DNA from: Candidatus Roseilinea sp.
GTDB taxonomy: Bacteria; Chloroflexota; Anaerolineae; J036; Brachytrichaceae
NCBI GenBank assembly: GCA_025998955.1
Contig: AP024676.1
Span: forward strand, 3,348,001-3,412,000
Length of the DNA stretch: 64,000 bases
Direction: 5' to 3'
Below the pieces are notes generated by a model. That model was given only the letters and a program-made list of their open reading frames with translations. It searched no databases and was not told where the DNA came from. How positions within the stretch are numbered: position 1 is the stretch's first letter; every line of letters starts with the position of its first letter. Of this stretch, positions 16,529 through 24,090 are shown piece by piece. The position numbers were made by a program, and so were the translations under genes.

Positions 16529-17657
16529 CACGTTACGCAGTCGCGAACTGACTGCGCGACCATAGAATGGCGACATGACACAAGACTTGCTTGACCTGTA
16601 TAGCGATTATCTGTTGTGCACGTTTGGACAGGCCACGGCAACCGGGTTGGGTCAAGTGGTCGAAGGGAGCGTCAGCCATGACCAAATCACCCGCTGGCTG
16701 AGCGGCCAACAGCGCGGCGGGGCGGCGTTGTGGCAGGTGACGAAGCGATTTGTGCGGCAGATTCAAAGTGAGGATGGGGTGCTGATCGTGGACGACACGA
16801 TCAGCGAGAAACCCTACAGCGACGAGAACGACATCGTGTGCTGGCACTATGATCACACCAGCGGCGAGGTGATCAAAGGCATCAACCTGATGACGGCGCT
16901 GTATCACGTGCCCAGTCGGGGGCTGTCGTTGCCAGTGGAGTTTCGCTTGATCGCCAAGACCGAGCAGTATGTGGACAAGAAGAGTGGCAAGACCAAGCGC
17001 CGAAGTCCGATCACCAAGAATGAGTATTACCGCATGATGCTGCAACAAGCGGTGATCAACCAGATTCCCTTCAAATACGTGCTCAACGATGTGTGGTTTG
17101 CCGCGGCCGACAACATGAATTTCGTCAAACACAAGCTGAAGAAGGAGTTTGTCATGCCGCTCAAGGCCAATCGCAAGGTGGCGCTCAGCGCGGACGACAA
17201 GCGGCACGGCATCTACGTGCGTGTGGATGAAGTCGTGATCGAACCAAACACGGTGCGGCCAGTGTATCTGGAAGATGTGAGCTTCCCGCTGCTTTTGGCC
17301 AAGCAAGTCTTTACAAACAAAGATGGCTCTACCGGCGTATTGTTTCTGGTCACCAGCGACACCACGCTCACCTACGATGGGATCACCTCGCTCTATCAAA
17401 AACGATGGACGATCGAACCCTTCCACAAGTCGCTCAAGCAGAATGCCGCGCTCGAACGCTCGCCTGCCCACACGGTCACGACGCAGACCAATCACATCTT
17501 TGCCAGTTTGTGTGCGTTCATCAAGCTCGAGATGCTCAAGCGTAAATCCAAGTCGAATCATTTTGCCTTGAAATCGCATTTGTATCTGCACGCCGTTCAA
17601 TCAGCTTTTGACGCCCTGCGCCAGCTGCAGCCCGTCACACTGGCTGCGTAACGTGAG
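16527..17657 (+). mobile_element. Complete insertion sequence with 14-bp terminal inverted repeats
   Basis: Perfect inverted repeats CTCACGTTACGCAG (16527-16540) and CTGCGTAACGTGAG (17644-17657) bound a 1131-bp element with one transposase gene. CTGGTAA lies immediately outside both ends (16520-16526 and 17658-17664) and is consistent with a 7-bp target duplication. The same heptamer is also the repeat unit of the array it sits in, so the duplication is not proven. The frame is intact, which suggests a recent or active copy. Confidence 0.88.
16575..17651 (+). CDS. DDE transposase of the IS4/IS701 group
   Basis: A 358-residue transposase that fills the insertion sequence. Catalytic acids are seen in LIVDDTISEKPYSDEN (first Asp, about residue 73), in VWFAADN-like VWFAAADNMNF (second Asp, about 178), and in the C-terminal YQKRWTIEPFHKSLKQ (about 275-290). 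The last fits the Y-x2-R-x3-E-x6-K signature of IS4-type enzymes. A TAGAAT ends 6 nt before the ATG, inside the left end. The stop codon lies within the right inverted repeat. I place it near IS701 by length and motif spacing; the exact family needs ISfinder. Confidence 0.88.
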   Translation: MTQDLLDLYSDYLLCTFGQATATGLGQVVEGSVSHDQITRWLSGQQRGGAALWQVTKRFVRQIQSEDGVLIVDDTISEKPYSDENDIVCWHYDHTSGEVIKGINLMTALYHVPSRGLSLPVEFRLIAKTEQYVDKKSGKTKRRSPITKNEYYRMMLQQAVINQIPFKYVLNDVWFAAADNMNFVKHKLKKEFVMPLKANRKVALSADDKRHGIYVRVDEVVIEPNTVRPVYLEDVSFPLLLAKQVFTNKDGSTGVLFLVTSDTTLTYDGITSLYQKRWTIEPFHKSLKQNAALERSPAHTVTTQTNHIFASLCAFIKLEMLKRKSKSNHFALKSHLYLHAVQSAFDALRQLQPVTLAA

Positions 17658-17681
17658 CTGGTAAATGAGGCACCATCTCTT

Positions 17682-17702
17682 TCTCAATTCTCAATTCTCA
17701 AT
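17682..17702. repeat. Heptad array (TCTCAAT) at the 3' end of the aspartase-like gene
   Basis: Three perfect TCTCAAT units ending 1 bp before the stop codon of the minus-strand lyase gene. The sequence is the same family as the elements at 1859-1938 and 39131-39193. Confidence 0.75.
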
Positions 17703-17703
17703 T

Positions 17704-19155
17704 TCATCCGCCGCCGGCAGGCCCGCCGAGGCCACCTTCGGTCAAACGGCGCAGGTCGGATAGCACGGCGTCCACTTCCTCGAGTGTCAGCGGCGAGCCG
17801 TCCTTCTTGGTCAGCGTGCCGTTGGCGATGCGCTCCGCTGCGACTTCGCGAATGGTGGCGTTGCGCTTCATGGCCTCTTTCACCAGCTCGGCGCCGACCA
17901 GGTAGCCGATGATGGGGTTGAGCGCGGTGACCACGATGGCATTCTTCGCCAGCCAGCCGCTGGCCTTCTCCGGCTGCGCCACGATGCCGACGACGCAGAA
18001 CTTGACGAAGGCGTTGATCGAACCGATGGCCACCTGCATCATTTCGTTCAGGTTGTGGGCGATGACGGGCATCATCACGTTCAACTCGAGTTGGCCGGCC
18101 TGCGCCGCTAAGGCCACCGTGTGGTCGCAGCCCTGGATGTGAAACATGGCCATGTTCAGCATCTCGGCCAACACCGGGTTCACCTTGCCCGGCATGATGG
18201 ACGAGCCCGGTTGCACGGCAGGGAGCCGGATTTCGTCCAGGCCGGTGGTGGGGCCGGAGCTGAGCAAGCGCAGATCGTTGGCGATTCGCGTCAACGTGAT
18301 GGCCAGCGTGCGCATGCTGGCGCTGAAGTCGGCGGGATCGGCCATGCTTTGCATCCCCTCGAACAAGTTGTCGCTTTCGTGCAATGGCTGGCCGAGGAGG
18401 CGCGATAGCACCTGCACCATGCGCTTGTGATATTCGGGATGCGCGTTCAGGCCGGTGCCGACGGCGGTGCCGCCGATGGGCATGCGGCGCAGCCTATCGG
18501 CAGCGCAGTGGATGCGCTCCAGGTCGCGCTCCACCGCCCGCGCGTAGCCGCTGAACTCCTGACCAAGGCGGATGGGCACGGCATCCTGTAGATGCGTGCG
18601 GCCGGACTTGACAATCGGATCGAATTCCTTCGCCTTGGCCCACAGCGCGTCAATCAGTCCTTGTACGGCGGCCTGCAGCTCCGGCAATCGCCATAGCACG
18701 CCCAGGCGAATTGCCGTCGGCGTGGTGTCGTTGGTGGATTGCGCCATGTTTACGTGGTCGTTGGGGCTGACCGGCTTCTTCTCGCTGCTGTTCAACGGCA
18801 CGCCGAGGATCTCACTGGCGCGATTGGCGATCACCTCGTTGGTGTTCATGTTGTGGCTGGTGCCCGCGCCGGCCTGGAACGGATCCACCACGAAGTGATC
18901 GTTGAACTTGCCGGCCATCACTTCTTCAGCGGCCTGGATGATGGCGTTGGCGAGGCGCGGCTCTAACAGCCCTAGGTCGCGGTTGACCTCAGCCGCGGCG
19001 CGCTTGATGGCCGCCATGCTCCACACGAACGCGAAGTAGGGCTTGCGGCCGGTGATGGGAAAGTTGTTGACGGCGCGCTGGGTCTGTGCGCCATAGTAGG
19101 CGTGCGCCGGCACGCGCACTTCGCCCAGCGAATCTTTCTCGATGCGGTATTCCAT
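17704..19155 (-). CDS. Aspartase/fumarase superfamily lyase
   Basis: A 483-residue class II fumarase/aspartase that reversibly adds water or ammonia to fumarate. Signature GSSIMPGKVNPV (with the mobile catalytic serine loop) is intact; the substrate-binding segments SGRTHLQDAVPI and GAGTSHNMNTNEVIANRA also match. The NMNTNEV form and the starting MEYRIEKDSLGEVRVPAHAYYG lean toward aspartate ammonia-lyase, but fumarase cannot be excluded. The ATG at 19155 matches family N-termini. An in-frame ATG at 19192 overlaps the upp stop and would add 12 residues; longer open frame beyond that runs through upp antisense to its frame and is not coding. Coupled to upp upstream. Confidence 0.88.
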   Translation of the reverse strand: MEYRIEKDSLGEVRVPAHAYYGAQTQRAVNNFPITGRKPYFAFVWSMAAIKRAAAEVNRDLGLLEPRLANAIIQAAEEVMAGKFNDHFVVDPFQAGAGTSHNMNTNEVIANRASEILGVPLNSSEKKPVSPNDHVNMAQSTNDTTPTAIRLGVLWRLPELQAAVQGLIDALWAKAKEFDPIVKSGRTHLQDAVPIRLGQEFSGYARAVERDLERIHCAADRLRRMPIGGTAVGTGLNAHPEYHKRMVQVLSRLLGQPLHESDNLFEGMQSMADPADFSASMRTLAITLTRIANDLRLLSSGPTTGLDEIRLPAVQPGSSIMPGKVNPVLAEMLNMAMFHIQGCDHTVALAAQAGQLELNVMMPVIAHNLNEMMQVAIGSINAFVKFCVVGIVAQPEKASGWLAKNAIVVTALNPIIGYLVGAELVKEAMKRNATIREVAAERIANGTLTKKDGSPLTLEEVDAVLSDLRRLTEGGLGGPAGGG

Positions 19156-19190
19156 AGCAGAACGTGCCTCGTGACGTAAAGGATTATCCA

Positions 19191-19820
19191 TCAGGCTGTG
19201 CCGAACTGGCGGTCGCCGGCGTCGCCCAGGCCCGGCACGATGTAGCCGGTGTCGTTCAGGTGGTCGTCCAGCGCCGCCAGGTAAATGTGCACGTCGGGGT
19301 GCGCTTCGCTCAACTTCTTCACGCCCTCCGGCGCGCCGATCAACCCGACGAACTTGATGCGTTGCGCCCCCCAGCGTTTCAAGATATCCACCGTGGCCAC
19401 GGCGCTGCCGCCGGTCGCCAGCATCGGATCGAGCACTAAGCACACCTGCACCGTCGGACCGACCGGCAGCTTGTTGTAGTACTCCACTGGCCGCAAGGTG
19501 CGTTCGTCGCGATAGAGGCCGATGTGCCATACTTCGGCGGATGGCAACATTTCCAGCGCGCCCTCGACCATGCCGAGGCCGGCGCGCAGGATCGGGATCA
19601 GCCCGACGTTCTCGGCCAGCTTGTAGCCGATCGCTGCGCCCATCGGCGTGGTGATCGGCATCTCCATCAGCGGCAAATCGGCTGTCGCCTCGATAACGAG
19701 CATCATCGCCAGCTCGCGCACCACTTCGCGGAACTTCTTCGGTTCGGTCTTCTGGTTGCGAAGAATGGTGAGCTTGTGCAGCGCGAGGGGATGGTTGCAG
19801 ATGTGCAGTTGTGTTGTCAC
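19191..19820 (-). CDS. upp: Uracil phosphoribosyltransferase
   Basis: Converts uracil plus PRPP to UMP in pyrimidine salvage. The PRPP-binding motif [13 protein letters not shown] is present, as are the N-terminal [12 protein letters not shown] and the uracil-binding C-terminus [17 protein letters not shown]. About 209 residues, normal for the family. GTG at 19820 is chosen because homologues start just before [10 protein letters not shown] and a GAGG lies 8 nt upstream; a GTG at 19847, 3 nt after a TAGAAT, is the alternative. The lyase gene follows on the same strand 35 bp later (or overlaps its stop by TGATG if the longer form is used). Confidence 0.93.
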   Translation of the reverse strand: MTTQLHICNHPLALHKLTILRNQKTEPKKFREVVRELAMMLVIEATADLPLMEMPITTPMGAAIGYKLAENVGLIPILRAGLGMVEGALEMLPSAEVWHIGLYRDERTLRPVEYYNKLPVGPTVQVCLVLDPMLATGGSAVATVDILKRWGAQRIKFVGLIGAPEGVKKLSEAHPDVHIYLAALDDHLNDTGYIVPGLGDAGDRQFGTA

Positions 19821-19886
19821 GGTTGTCGCCTCGACCTGTTGATACACCTGATTCTACCGAAGCAGGCTGGCGCAGCGTGAGGTGGA

Positions 19887-20032
19887 GTGCATTCGTGCAC
19901 AGGGGCGAAATTCGCATCGTAGGGCGCAGACTCCGTTCCGCGCCCACATGCGCAAAAGGGCGCGCTGCAGATGTGTGCCCCGAATTCGGCAGAAGCACGT
20001 CATCGCTCCTACGTCTGCCCCCGCTGGCGGAT
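19887..20032 (+). repeat. Dispersed repeat (GTGCA-TTCG-TGCAC family), copy 1
   Basis: Opens with a perfect 5-bp hairpin closed by TTCG (19887-19900). A GGGCGC/GCGCCC stem follows (19922-19927, 19940-19945). The block ends near a 'ctacgtctgcc' segment. The same order and close sequence recur at 54532-54642 on the same strand. Neither copy is coding. Confidence 0.7.
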
Positions 20033-20160
20033 GCGATTAGGTTGGCAACTGGGCAAAGTGCGCCCCGTGAGGCGACTCAACGTCGGAGCGGATGCCGGCC
20101 GGCATATTCCGGGCACAGCCGGAGGCAAGTGCCGGCGCAGTGGGGACGGAGCTATCCGGT

Positions 20161-20199
20161 AGAGACGCGCTGCGTGACCGGACCTCACAGCGCGTCTCT
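20161..20199 (-). terminator. 12-bp inverted repeat at the end of the puf operon
   Basis: AGAGACGCGCTG (20161-20172) pairs perfectly with 20188-20199 around a 15-nt loop. It lies 12 bp after the last small gene of the minus-strand operon. There is no U-run on the minus-strand side, so it may protect the 3' end of the message instead of terminating on its own. Confidence 0.5.
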
Positions 20200-20211
20200 G
20201 GATTTGGCAAG

Positions 20212-20373
20212 CTAACGTGCGGCTTGCTCGTCGCGCTTCTCGGTGGCGTGCTGTGGCAACTGGCTCTCCTCGACGGCGTTTCGATCGGTCGCCAAGAAGA
20301 GCACGAACAACCCGGCCGAGCCGAGCAGCAACAGCACCACACACAACAGCGCTTCTGTGCTTGGGATTAGCAT
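20212..20373 (-). CDS. Small single-pass membrane protein at the end of the puf operon
   Basis: A 53-codon frame beginning MLIPSTEALLCVVLLLLGSAG. It has one transmembrane helix (about residues 7-27) and a charged C-terminal tail rich in Glu, Gln and Arg. A good ribosome site, GGGAGG, lies 7 nt before the ATG. It is on the same strand as the pucC-like gene, 81 bp downstream, and precedes a strong hairpin, so it is probably the last cistron of the photosynthesis operon. Sequence alone does not place it in a known family; a small assembly or light-harvesting accessory subunit is a reasonable guess only. Confidence 0.6.
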   Translation of the reverse strand: MLIPSTEALLCVVLLLLGSAGLFVLFLATDRNAVEESQLPQHATEKRDEQAAR

Positions 20374-20393
20374 ATTCAACCTCCCGCTTCGGC

Positions 20394-20449
20394 GATTAGT
20401 TGCTGGTGGCTAGTCGCTAGGGGCAGCCGCTAGTCGCCGTTCATAGTCA
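20394..20449. repeat. Degenerate heptad array (GCTAGTC family)
   Basis: Eight 7-bp units between the pucC-like gene and the small membrane-protein gene, most variants of GCTAGTC/TGCTGGT. One of three such arrays in intercistronic gaps of this operon. Confidence 0.6.
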
Positions 20450-20454
20450 TTCAC

Positions 20455-21780
20455 CTATGCGCCAGGCACGTCCGTCAACCCGGCAAATGCAGAGCGGCCC
20501 TTCGCGCGGGTGACGAATGCCTCGCGCGGCATCGCAATCAACAACGCCAGTGCCACAGCGATCAACACCATCTCGGCGGCATAGACGGATGTGTAGCCGC
20601 GCGCCAAATCGCCGGTCATGCGCGAGACGATGTCGCGCATGTTGCTGCCGGCCAGCGCAGCCAGCCCCGCTGCCGATGTCTGCACCAGCCCCCACATGCC
20701 GACGTACATGCCCGCCGTCTTGATGTCGGCGAGGTAGACGATCAGCGAGAGCGTGGAGATCAGGAACAGGCCGCTGGCCATGCCGATGACGCTCGTCCCG
20801 CTGGCGAACACGACGACCGACTTATTGGCGCTGGCCAGGGTGATGAGGCCGAAGCCGGCCAGGCCGACGAGGCAGCCGGCCAGCGTGACCGGAATCGGCG
20901 AATCCAGGCGCGGGATGACCTGCCAGGCGATGAGCATGGCGATCAGCATCCCGATGCCCCACAGCGCCGTCAGCCGCGTGGTCTCGGCGACGCTCATGCC
21001 GAGCACTTGCCCGCCGTACGGTTCGAGCAGCACGTCCTGTGCCGTCAGCCCCAGCGTGCCGAAGAACAGGATGGCGAAGAACAAGCGCATCTTGTGCGTC
21101 CCCAGCACCGTCCAGATTTGGCTGGAGAAGTCCTCCGCGTCGTCTTCCAGTTCCACCGGCTGATCCTGCTTCCAGATGGCCGCGATGGCCAGCACCAGGA
21201 AGATCACCGAGGCCGACTGCATCACCTGGATCAACTTCATCGGGTGGAAGTCCTGCAAGAAGAAGCCGATCACGAACGAGCTGATGATCTGGCCGGTGAT
21301 CAACGCGACCCACAGCAGCGCCATGGCGCGGCTGCGCTCGTGCTTGGGAGTGAGGTCGGTGACCAGCGCTAGGTAGCCGGTCTGCCCGACGTGCGTGCCC
21401 ACCGCATACAGCAGGAAGATCAACGTGCAGAAGAAGACGGCGACGGGGAAGGGCACATCGCTGTTCAACTGCGATGCTTTGCTCAGCAGCAGCAGCGAGA
21501 ACGGCGCCGCGGACAGGCCACAGAACACGAACATCGTGCCGTACCAGGCGTAGGGCAGGCGGCGGTAGCCGAAGGTCTTCTTCTCCTTGTCCGATCGGAA
21601 GCCCATCAGCGCGCGGACGGGTGCCACGAACAGGCCGAGGCTCAGCAGCCAACCGACGATGCCGGCCGGGATGCCTTCTTCCGCGATCAGCACGCGGTTC
21701 AGCGCGCCGTTGAAGACGACCACGCTGAACCCCAGGCCGAGTTGGAAGAGGCTGAGTCGCAGGAGCCGTTTGTTGATCAC
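20455..21780 (-). CDS. PucC/LhaA-type MFS protein (BCD family)
   Basis: A 441-residue, 12-helix protein of the bacteriochlorophyll-delivery branch of the major facilitator superfamily. Members help insert pigment into, or assemble, light-harvesting complexes. Diagnostic segments are LNRVLIAEEGIPAGIVGWLLSL near the N-terminus, GFRSDKEKKTFGYRRLPY in the first loop, HVGQTGYLALVTDLTPKHERSRA, and AQDVLLEPYGGQVLGM at mid-protein, a hallmark of the family. It follows pufC by 84 bp on the same strand, which fits a role in assembling the antenna encoded by pufBA. The gap holds a 16-bp heptad hairpin that could separate the stability of the two mRNA parts. Confidence 0.88.
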   Translation of the reverse strand: MINKRLLRLSLFQLGLGFSVVVFNGALNRVLIAEEGIPAGIVGWLLSLGLFVAPVRALMGFRSDKEKKTFGYRRLPYAWYGTMFVFCGLSAAPFSLLLLSKASQLNSDVPFPVAVFFCTLIFLLYAVGTHVGQTGYLALVTDLTPKHERSRAMALLWVALITGQIISSFVIGFFLQDFHPMKLIQVMQSASVIFLVLAIAAIWKQDQPVELEDDAEDFSSQIWTVLGTHKMRLFFAILFFGTLGLTAQDVLLEPYGGQVLGMSVAETTRLTALWGIGMLIAMLIAWQVIPRLDSPIPVTLAGCLVGLAGFGLITLASANKSVVVFASGTSVIGMASGLFLISTLSLIVYLADIKTAGMYVGMWGLVQTSAAGLAALAGSNMRDIVSRMTGDLARGYTSVYAAEMVLIAVALALLIAMPREAFVTRAKGRSAFAGLTDVPGA

Positions 21781-21790
21781 GACGCTTTTC

Positions 21791-21858
21791 GATAGAGATT
21801 AGAGATTGGGTTGATCTAGAGAGGGGTCACAATCTCCAATCTCCCAATCTCTAATCTC
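21791..21858. repeat. Heptad hairpin between pufC and the pucC-like gene
   Basis: GAGATTAGAGATTGGG (21795-21810) is perfectly complementary to 21843-21858. The loop holds further AATCTCC-type units. Direct 7-bp repetition and inverted arms occur together, as in the element at 1859-1938. Confidence 0.8.
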
Positions 21859-21864
21859 GATTCA

Positions 21865-23088
21865 CTACTGCGACGGCAGCTTGGGCGCGGGCACCGGCAG
21901 GTCCACCAACGGCTTGATCTGCGGGTCGCTCACCTTCTGCGGCACTTCGCCCTCGCCGGGTGTGTAGGCGCCGGGCGGCACGACGTTGCCGCGGTGGCAC
22001 ATCCAGCAGTTCGGCTGCGCCAAGTCACCGCGCGCCGGATCGGCCTTGGGCATCTGTGGGAACCAGTTGATGGCGATGTCCTGCACCATGCCGAGCATGT
22101 GGCGCGCCTGCGACTTGGGCCACTTGAACGTGCCGTCTTCAAGCACATACGACTTGAAGTAGCCGCCGTAGTGGCAGAAGTCGCAGCCGACGGCCAGCGC
22201 CGTGTTCATGTGGTACATCGCGGCCTGGTTGCGATACGTGTCGTTCAGGCCGGGCGGCGTGTCCTTGGTGGCCGTCACCTGGAAGTAGTTGACGTTGCCC
22301 TGCGCGTCGGGCCGCGCAGCCAGCAGCTTATCGTCCACGATCTCGTAGCTCGCGGGCGGCTTGCCGTTCAGCGTGATGCCGTAGTGCTTCATGTCGTATT
22401 GCGTCGGGTTGCCGCCGCCGGCGATGCCGAACATCGCCAAGTTCTCGATGGTCGGGACGTTCTTCTGGTCGGTGTTCCAGAACTGCGCCTTGCCGTAGTG
22501 GCAGGTCGCGCACTGCAGTTGATACAGCGGTTGACCCTCCGGCCGAGGGATGCTGCTGATCCACTTGTTCTGCAGCTCGAACTGCATGATCAGCATCGCC
22601 TTGGCAACGGTCTTCTGCGGCTTGTCGTAGGCGGCGAAGTTCTGCAGGTTGTGGCAGTACTCGCAGCTCTGGCCTACACCCGGCGTGAAGTACTTGCTCA
22701 TGTACTCGAATACCTTGGACGTGGTGTTGTACTGCGGGCCAAGATATTGGTTGAGCACCTGCACGTTCACCGTCTGCGGGTTCTGCTGCTGCCAGACGTT
22801 ATAGGCCTGGAGCGCCTCGGCGCTCGGCTGCGCGATGGTCTGCTTTTGACGATTCAGATACTGGACGAAGTCAATCTGCTGCACGCCGGCGTAGTTGTAA
22901 GTGCTCTCGGCGCGCCAACCCTGGAACGCGCGCCAGTCCACCAGCGCCATAGACAGGGCGATCACGCCGCCGAGCGCGAGGATGGTCATGGCAACTAGGC
23001 CGACCAGCTCGCCGCGCAGGATCTGGCGCTGTCGTTCATCGTAAACGGCAACTGCGCCGGGAGGAGCAGGGTCATTCTCGAAAGACAT
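21865..23088 (-). CDS. pufC: Reaction-centre tetraheme cytochrome c subunit
   Basis: Re-reduces the photo-oxidised special pair from the periplasmic side. It has four heme motifs: CEYCH (Cys142), CATCH (Cys193), CDFCH (Cys302) and CWMCH (Cys361). An N-terminal membrane anchor spans about residues 28-50. Met residues upstream of each heme site (for example M130, M165/168, M331/334) are candidate axial ligands. The 407-residue length suits the c-554-type subunit of Chloroflexota. AGGAGG sits 5 nt before the ATG, overlapping the pufM stop 9 bp upstream, so it is translationally close to pufM. Confidence 0.95.
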   Translation of the reverse strand: MSFENDPAPPGAVAVYDERQRQILRGELVGLVAMTILALGGVIALSMALVDWRAFQGWRAESTYNYAGVQQIDFVQYLNRQKQTIAQPSAEALQAYNVWQQQNPQTVNVQVLNQYLGPQYNTTSKVFEYMSKYFTPGVGQSCEYCHNLQNFAAYDKPQKTVAKAMLIMQFELQNKWISSIPRPEGQPLYQLQCATCHYGKAQFWNTDQKNVPTIENLAMFGIAGGGNPTQYDMKHYGITLNGKPPASYEIVDDKLLAARPDAQGNVNYFQVTATKDTPPGLNDTYRNQAAMYHMNTALAVGCDFCHYGGYFKSYVLEDGTFKWPKSQARHMLGMVQDIAINWFPQMPKADPARGDLAQPNCWMCHRGNVVPPGAYTPGEGEVPQKVSDPQIKPLVDLPVPAPKLPSQ

Positions 23089-23097
23089 GACAGCCTC

Positions 23098-23988
23098 CTA
23101 TGGCACACAGGCTTTTTGCAAGCCCGGTACGATGTCCGCACGGCAGCCCCACTGGAACCAGTCGGGCACGGCCGGCCCGCTGAGCAGCACGCCGATAGCG
23201 CCGGCGACTGCGACGAGCGTGGCGAAACCCAGCGCCCACTGGTGGATGGTGTAGGCTGTCGCGTTGAAGCCCATCACCCAGCGCCACAACAACTGCGCGC
23301 GGTGCGTCCCTTCGTCGCTCTTTTCGATCTCATCAATCTCGCGATGCGCGCCGTAGGACAGTGTGGCCAGAATGGTGGCGCCGTGCATGGCCAAGATCAG
23401 CGTGCTGCCCAGCAGCGCGAAGATCGAGACCATGTGGAACGGGTTGTAGTAGAAGTTGCCGTACTTGACGCTGAAGTGGTTCGTCCACAGCAGGATGCCG
23501 CGCAGGCCGTGCGGCGGCGCCTCGTTCCACGAGTTCACCCAGATCGGGTGGATGATGTAAATCGCCGCGTAGAGGAACAGCGCCGCGCTGAAGGCGATCG
23601 GCACCATCGGGCGCAGGCCGTTGGCCACGGCGCGCGTCCAGATGCGGATCGTCCAGAACACCAGCGTGAGTGTCAGGAACAACGTGGCGAGCTGCCAGTA
23701 GCCGCCCTCCTGCAGCGGCGCCATTCGCAGGCCGGCCGATGGCGGCGGCGGGTAGAGCGTGAGCACCGGCAGTTCGCGCAGGAAGCGGATCGGGTTGTAG
23801 CCCACCTGCTCACCGAAACCGATGGCGGTGATGAACACGCACAGCAGGTAGGAGAAGAAGGCCAGCGCACCCCACATCCCGAGGTAGATCGGCCCGACTT
23901 GCGTATCGGCCAATCCCTCCAGGAAGCGGAGATACCTTACGGTTTTGGTGCGCCGCTCAAAACTCTCGCGATACACTTCTGTAGCCAT
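23098..23988 (-). CDS. pufM: Photosynthetic reaction centre M subunit
   Basis: Core subunit of the type II reaction centre, binding half of the special pair, a bacteriopheophytin branch, quinone and the non-heme iron. Aligned with the Rhodobacter M chain, His185 is the special-pair ligand (M202), and His202, Glu217 and His249 are iron ligands (M219, E234, M266). The position of the accessory-bacteriochlorophyll ligand M182 is Ile165 in GILLW, where purple bacteria have SHLDW. This predicts a bacteriopheophytin in that site, as in Chloroflexus. Five membrane helices are apparent. GGAG lies 5 nt before the ATG. L and M are separate here, not fused as in Roseiflexus. Confidence 0.95.
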   Translation of the reverse strand: MATEVYRESFERRTKTVRYLRFLEGLADTQVGPIYLGMWGALAFFSYLLCVFITAIGFGEQVGYNPIRFLRELPVLTLYPPPPSAGLRMAPLQEGGYWQLATLFLTLTLVFWTIRIWTRAVANGLRPMVPIAFSAALFLYAAIYIIHPIWVNSWNEAPPHGLRGILLWTNHFSVKYGNFYYNPFHMVSIFALLGSTLILAMHGATILATLSYGAHREIDEIEKSDEGTHRAQLLWRWVMGFNATAYTIHQWALGFATLVAVAGAIGVLLSGPAVPDWFQWGCRADIVPGLQKACVP

Positions 23989-24001
23989 AGTTTCTCCAGA
24001 A

Positions 24002-24043
24002 GGTCAGATGTCAGAGTTCAGAATCCAGAGGCCAGGGATCAGC
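24002..24043. repeat. Degenerate heptad array (TCAGAGG/GTCAGA family) between pufL and pufM
   Basis: Six 7-bp units ending in CAGA or close variants (002-008, 009-015, 016-022, 023-029, 030-036, 037-043). The same family fills the 3' end of the methyltransferase gene near 46.4 kb. Confidence 0.65.
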
Positions 24044-24090
24044 AACCGGAAGGCTGAGCTGGAATCCGGATCTGAGTTCCGCCATCCGAG

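Larger units (their letters stand above)
19848..20211. other. Intergenic region with a dispersed repeat and a terminator-like hairpin
   Basis: About 360 bp between upp and the end of the puf operon. It holds the repeat at 19887-20032 and the inverted repeat at 20161-20199. I see no coding region or tRNA in it. Confidence 0.6.

Noticed and set aside
16501-17702. CRISPR-like repeats
   Set aside because: Units are 7 bp, tandem and without spacers; no cas genes occur in the window.
17704-19998. Reading the aspartase-like gene from 19998 as a 764-residue protein
   Set aside because: The extra 280 residues are an off-frame translation of upp, low in complexity, and family N-termini start at MEYRIEK.
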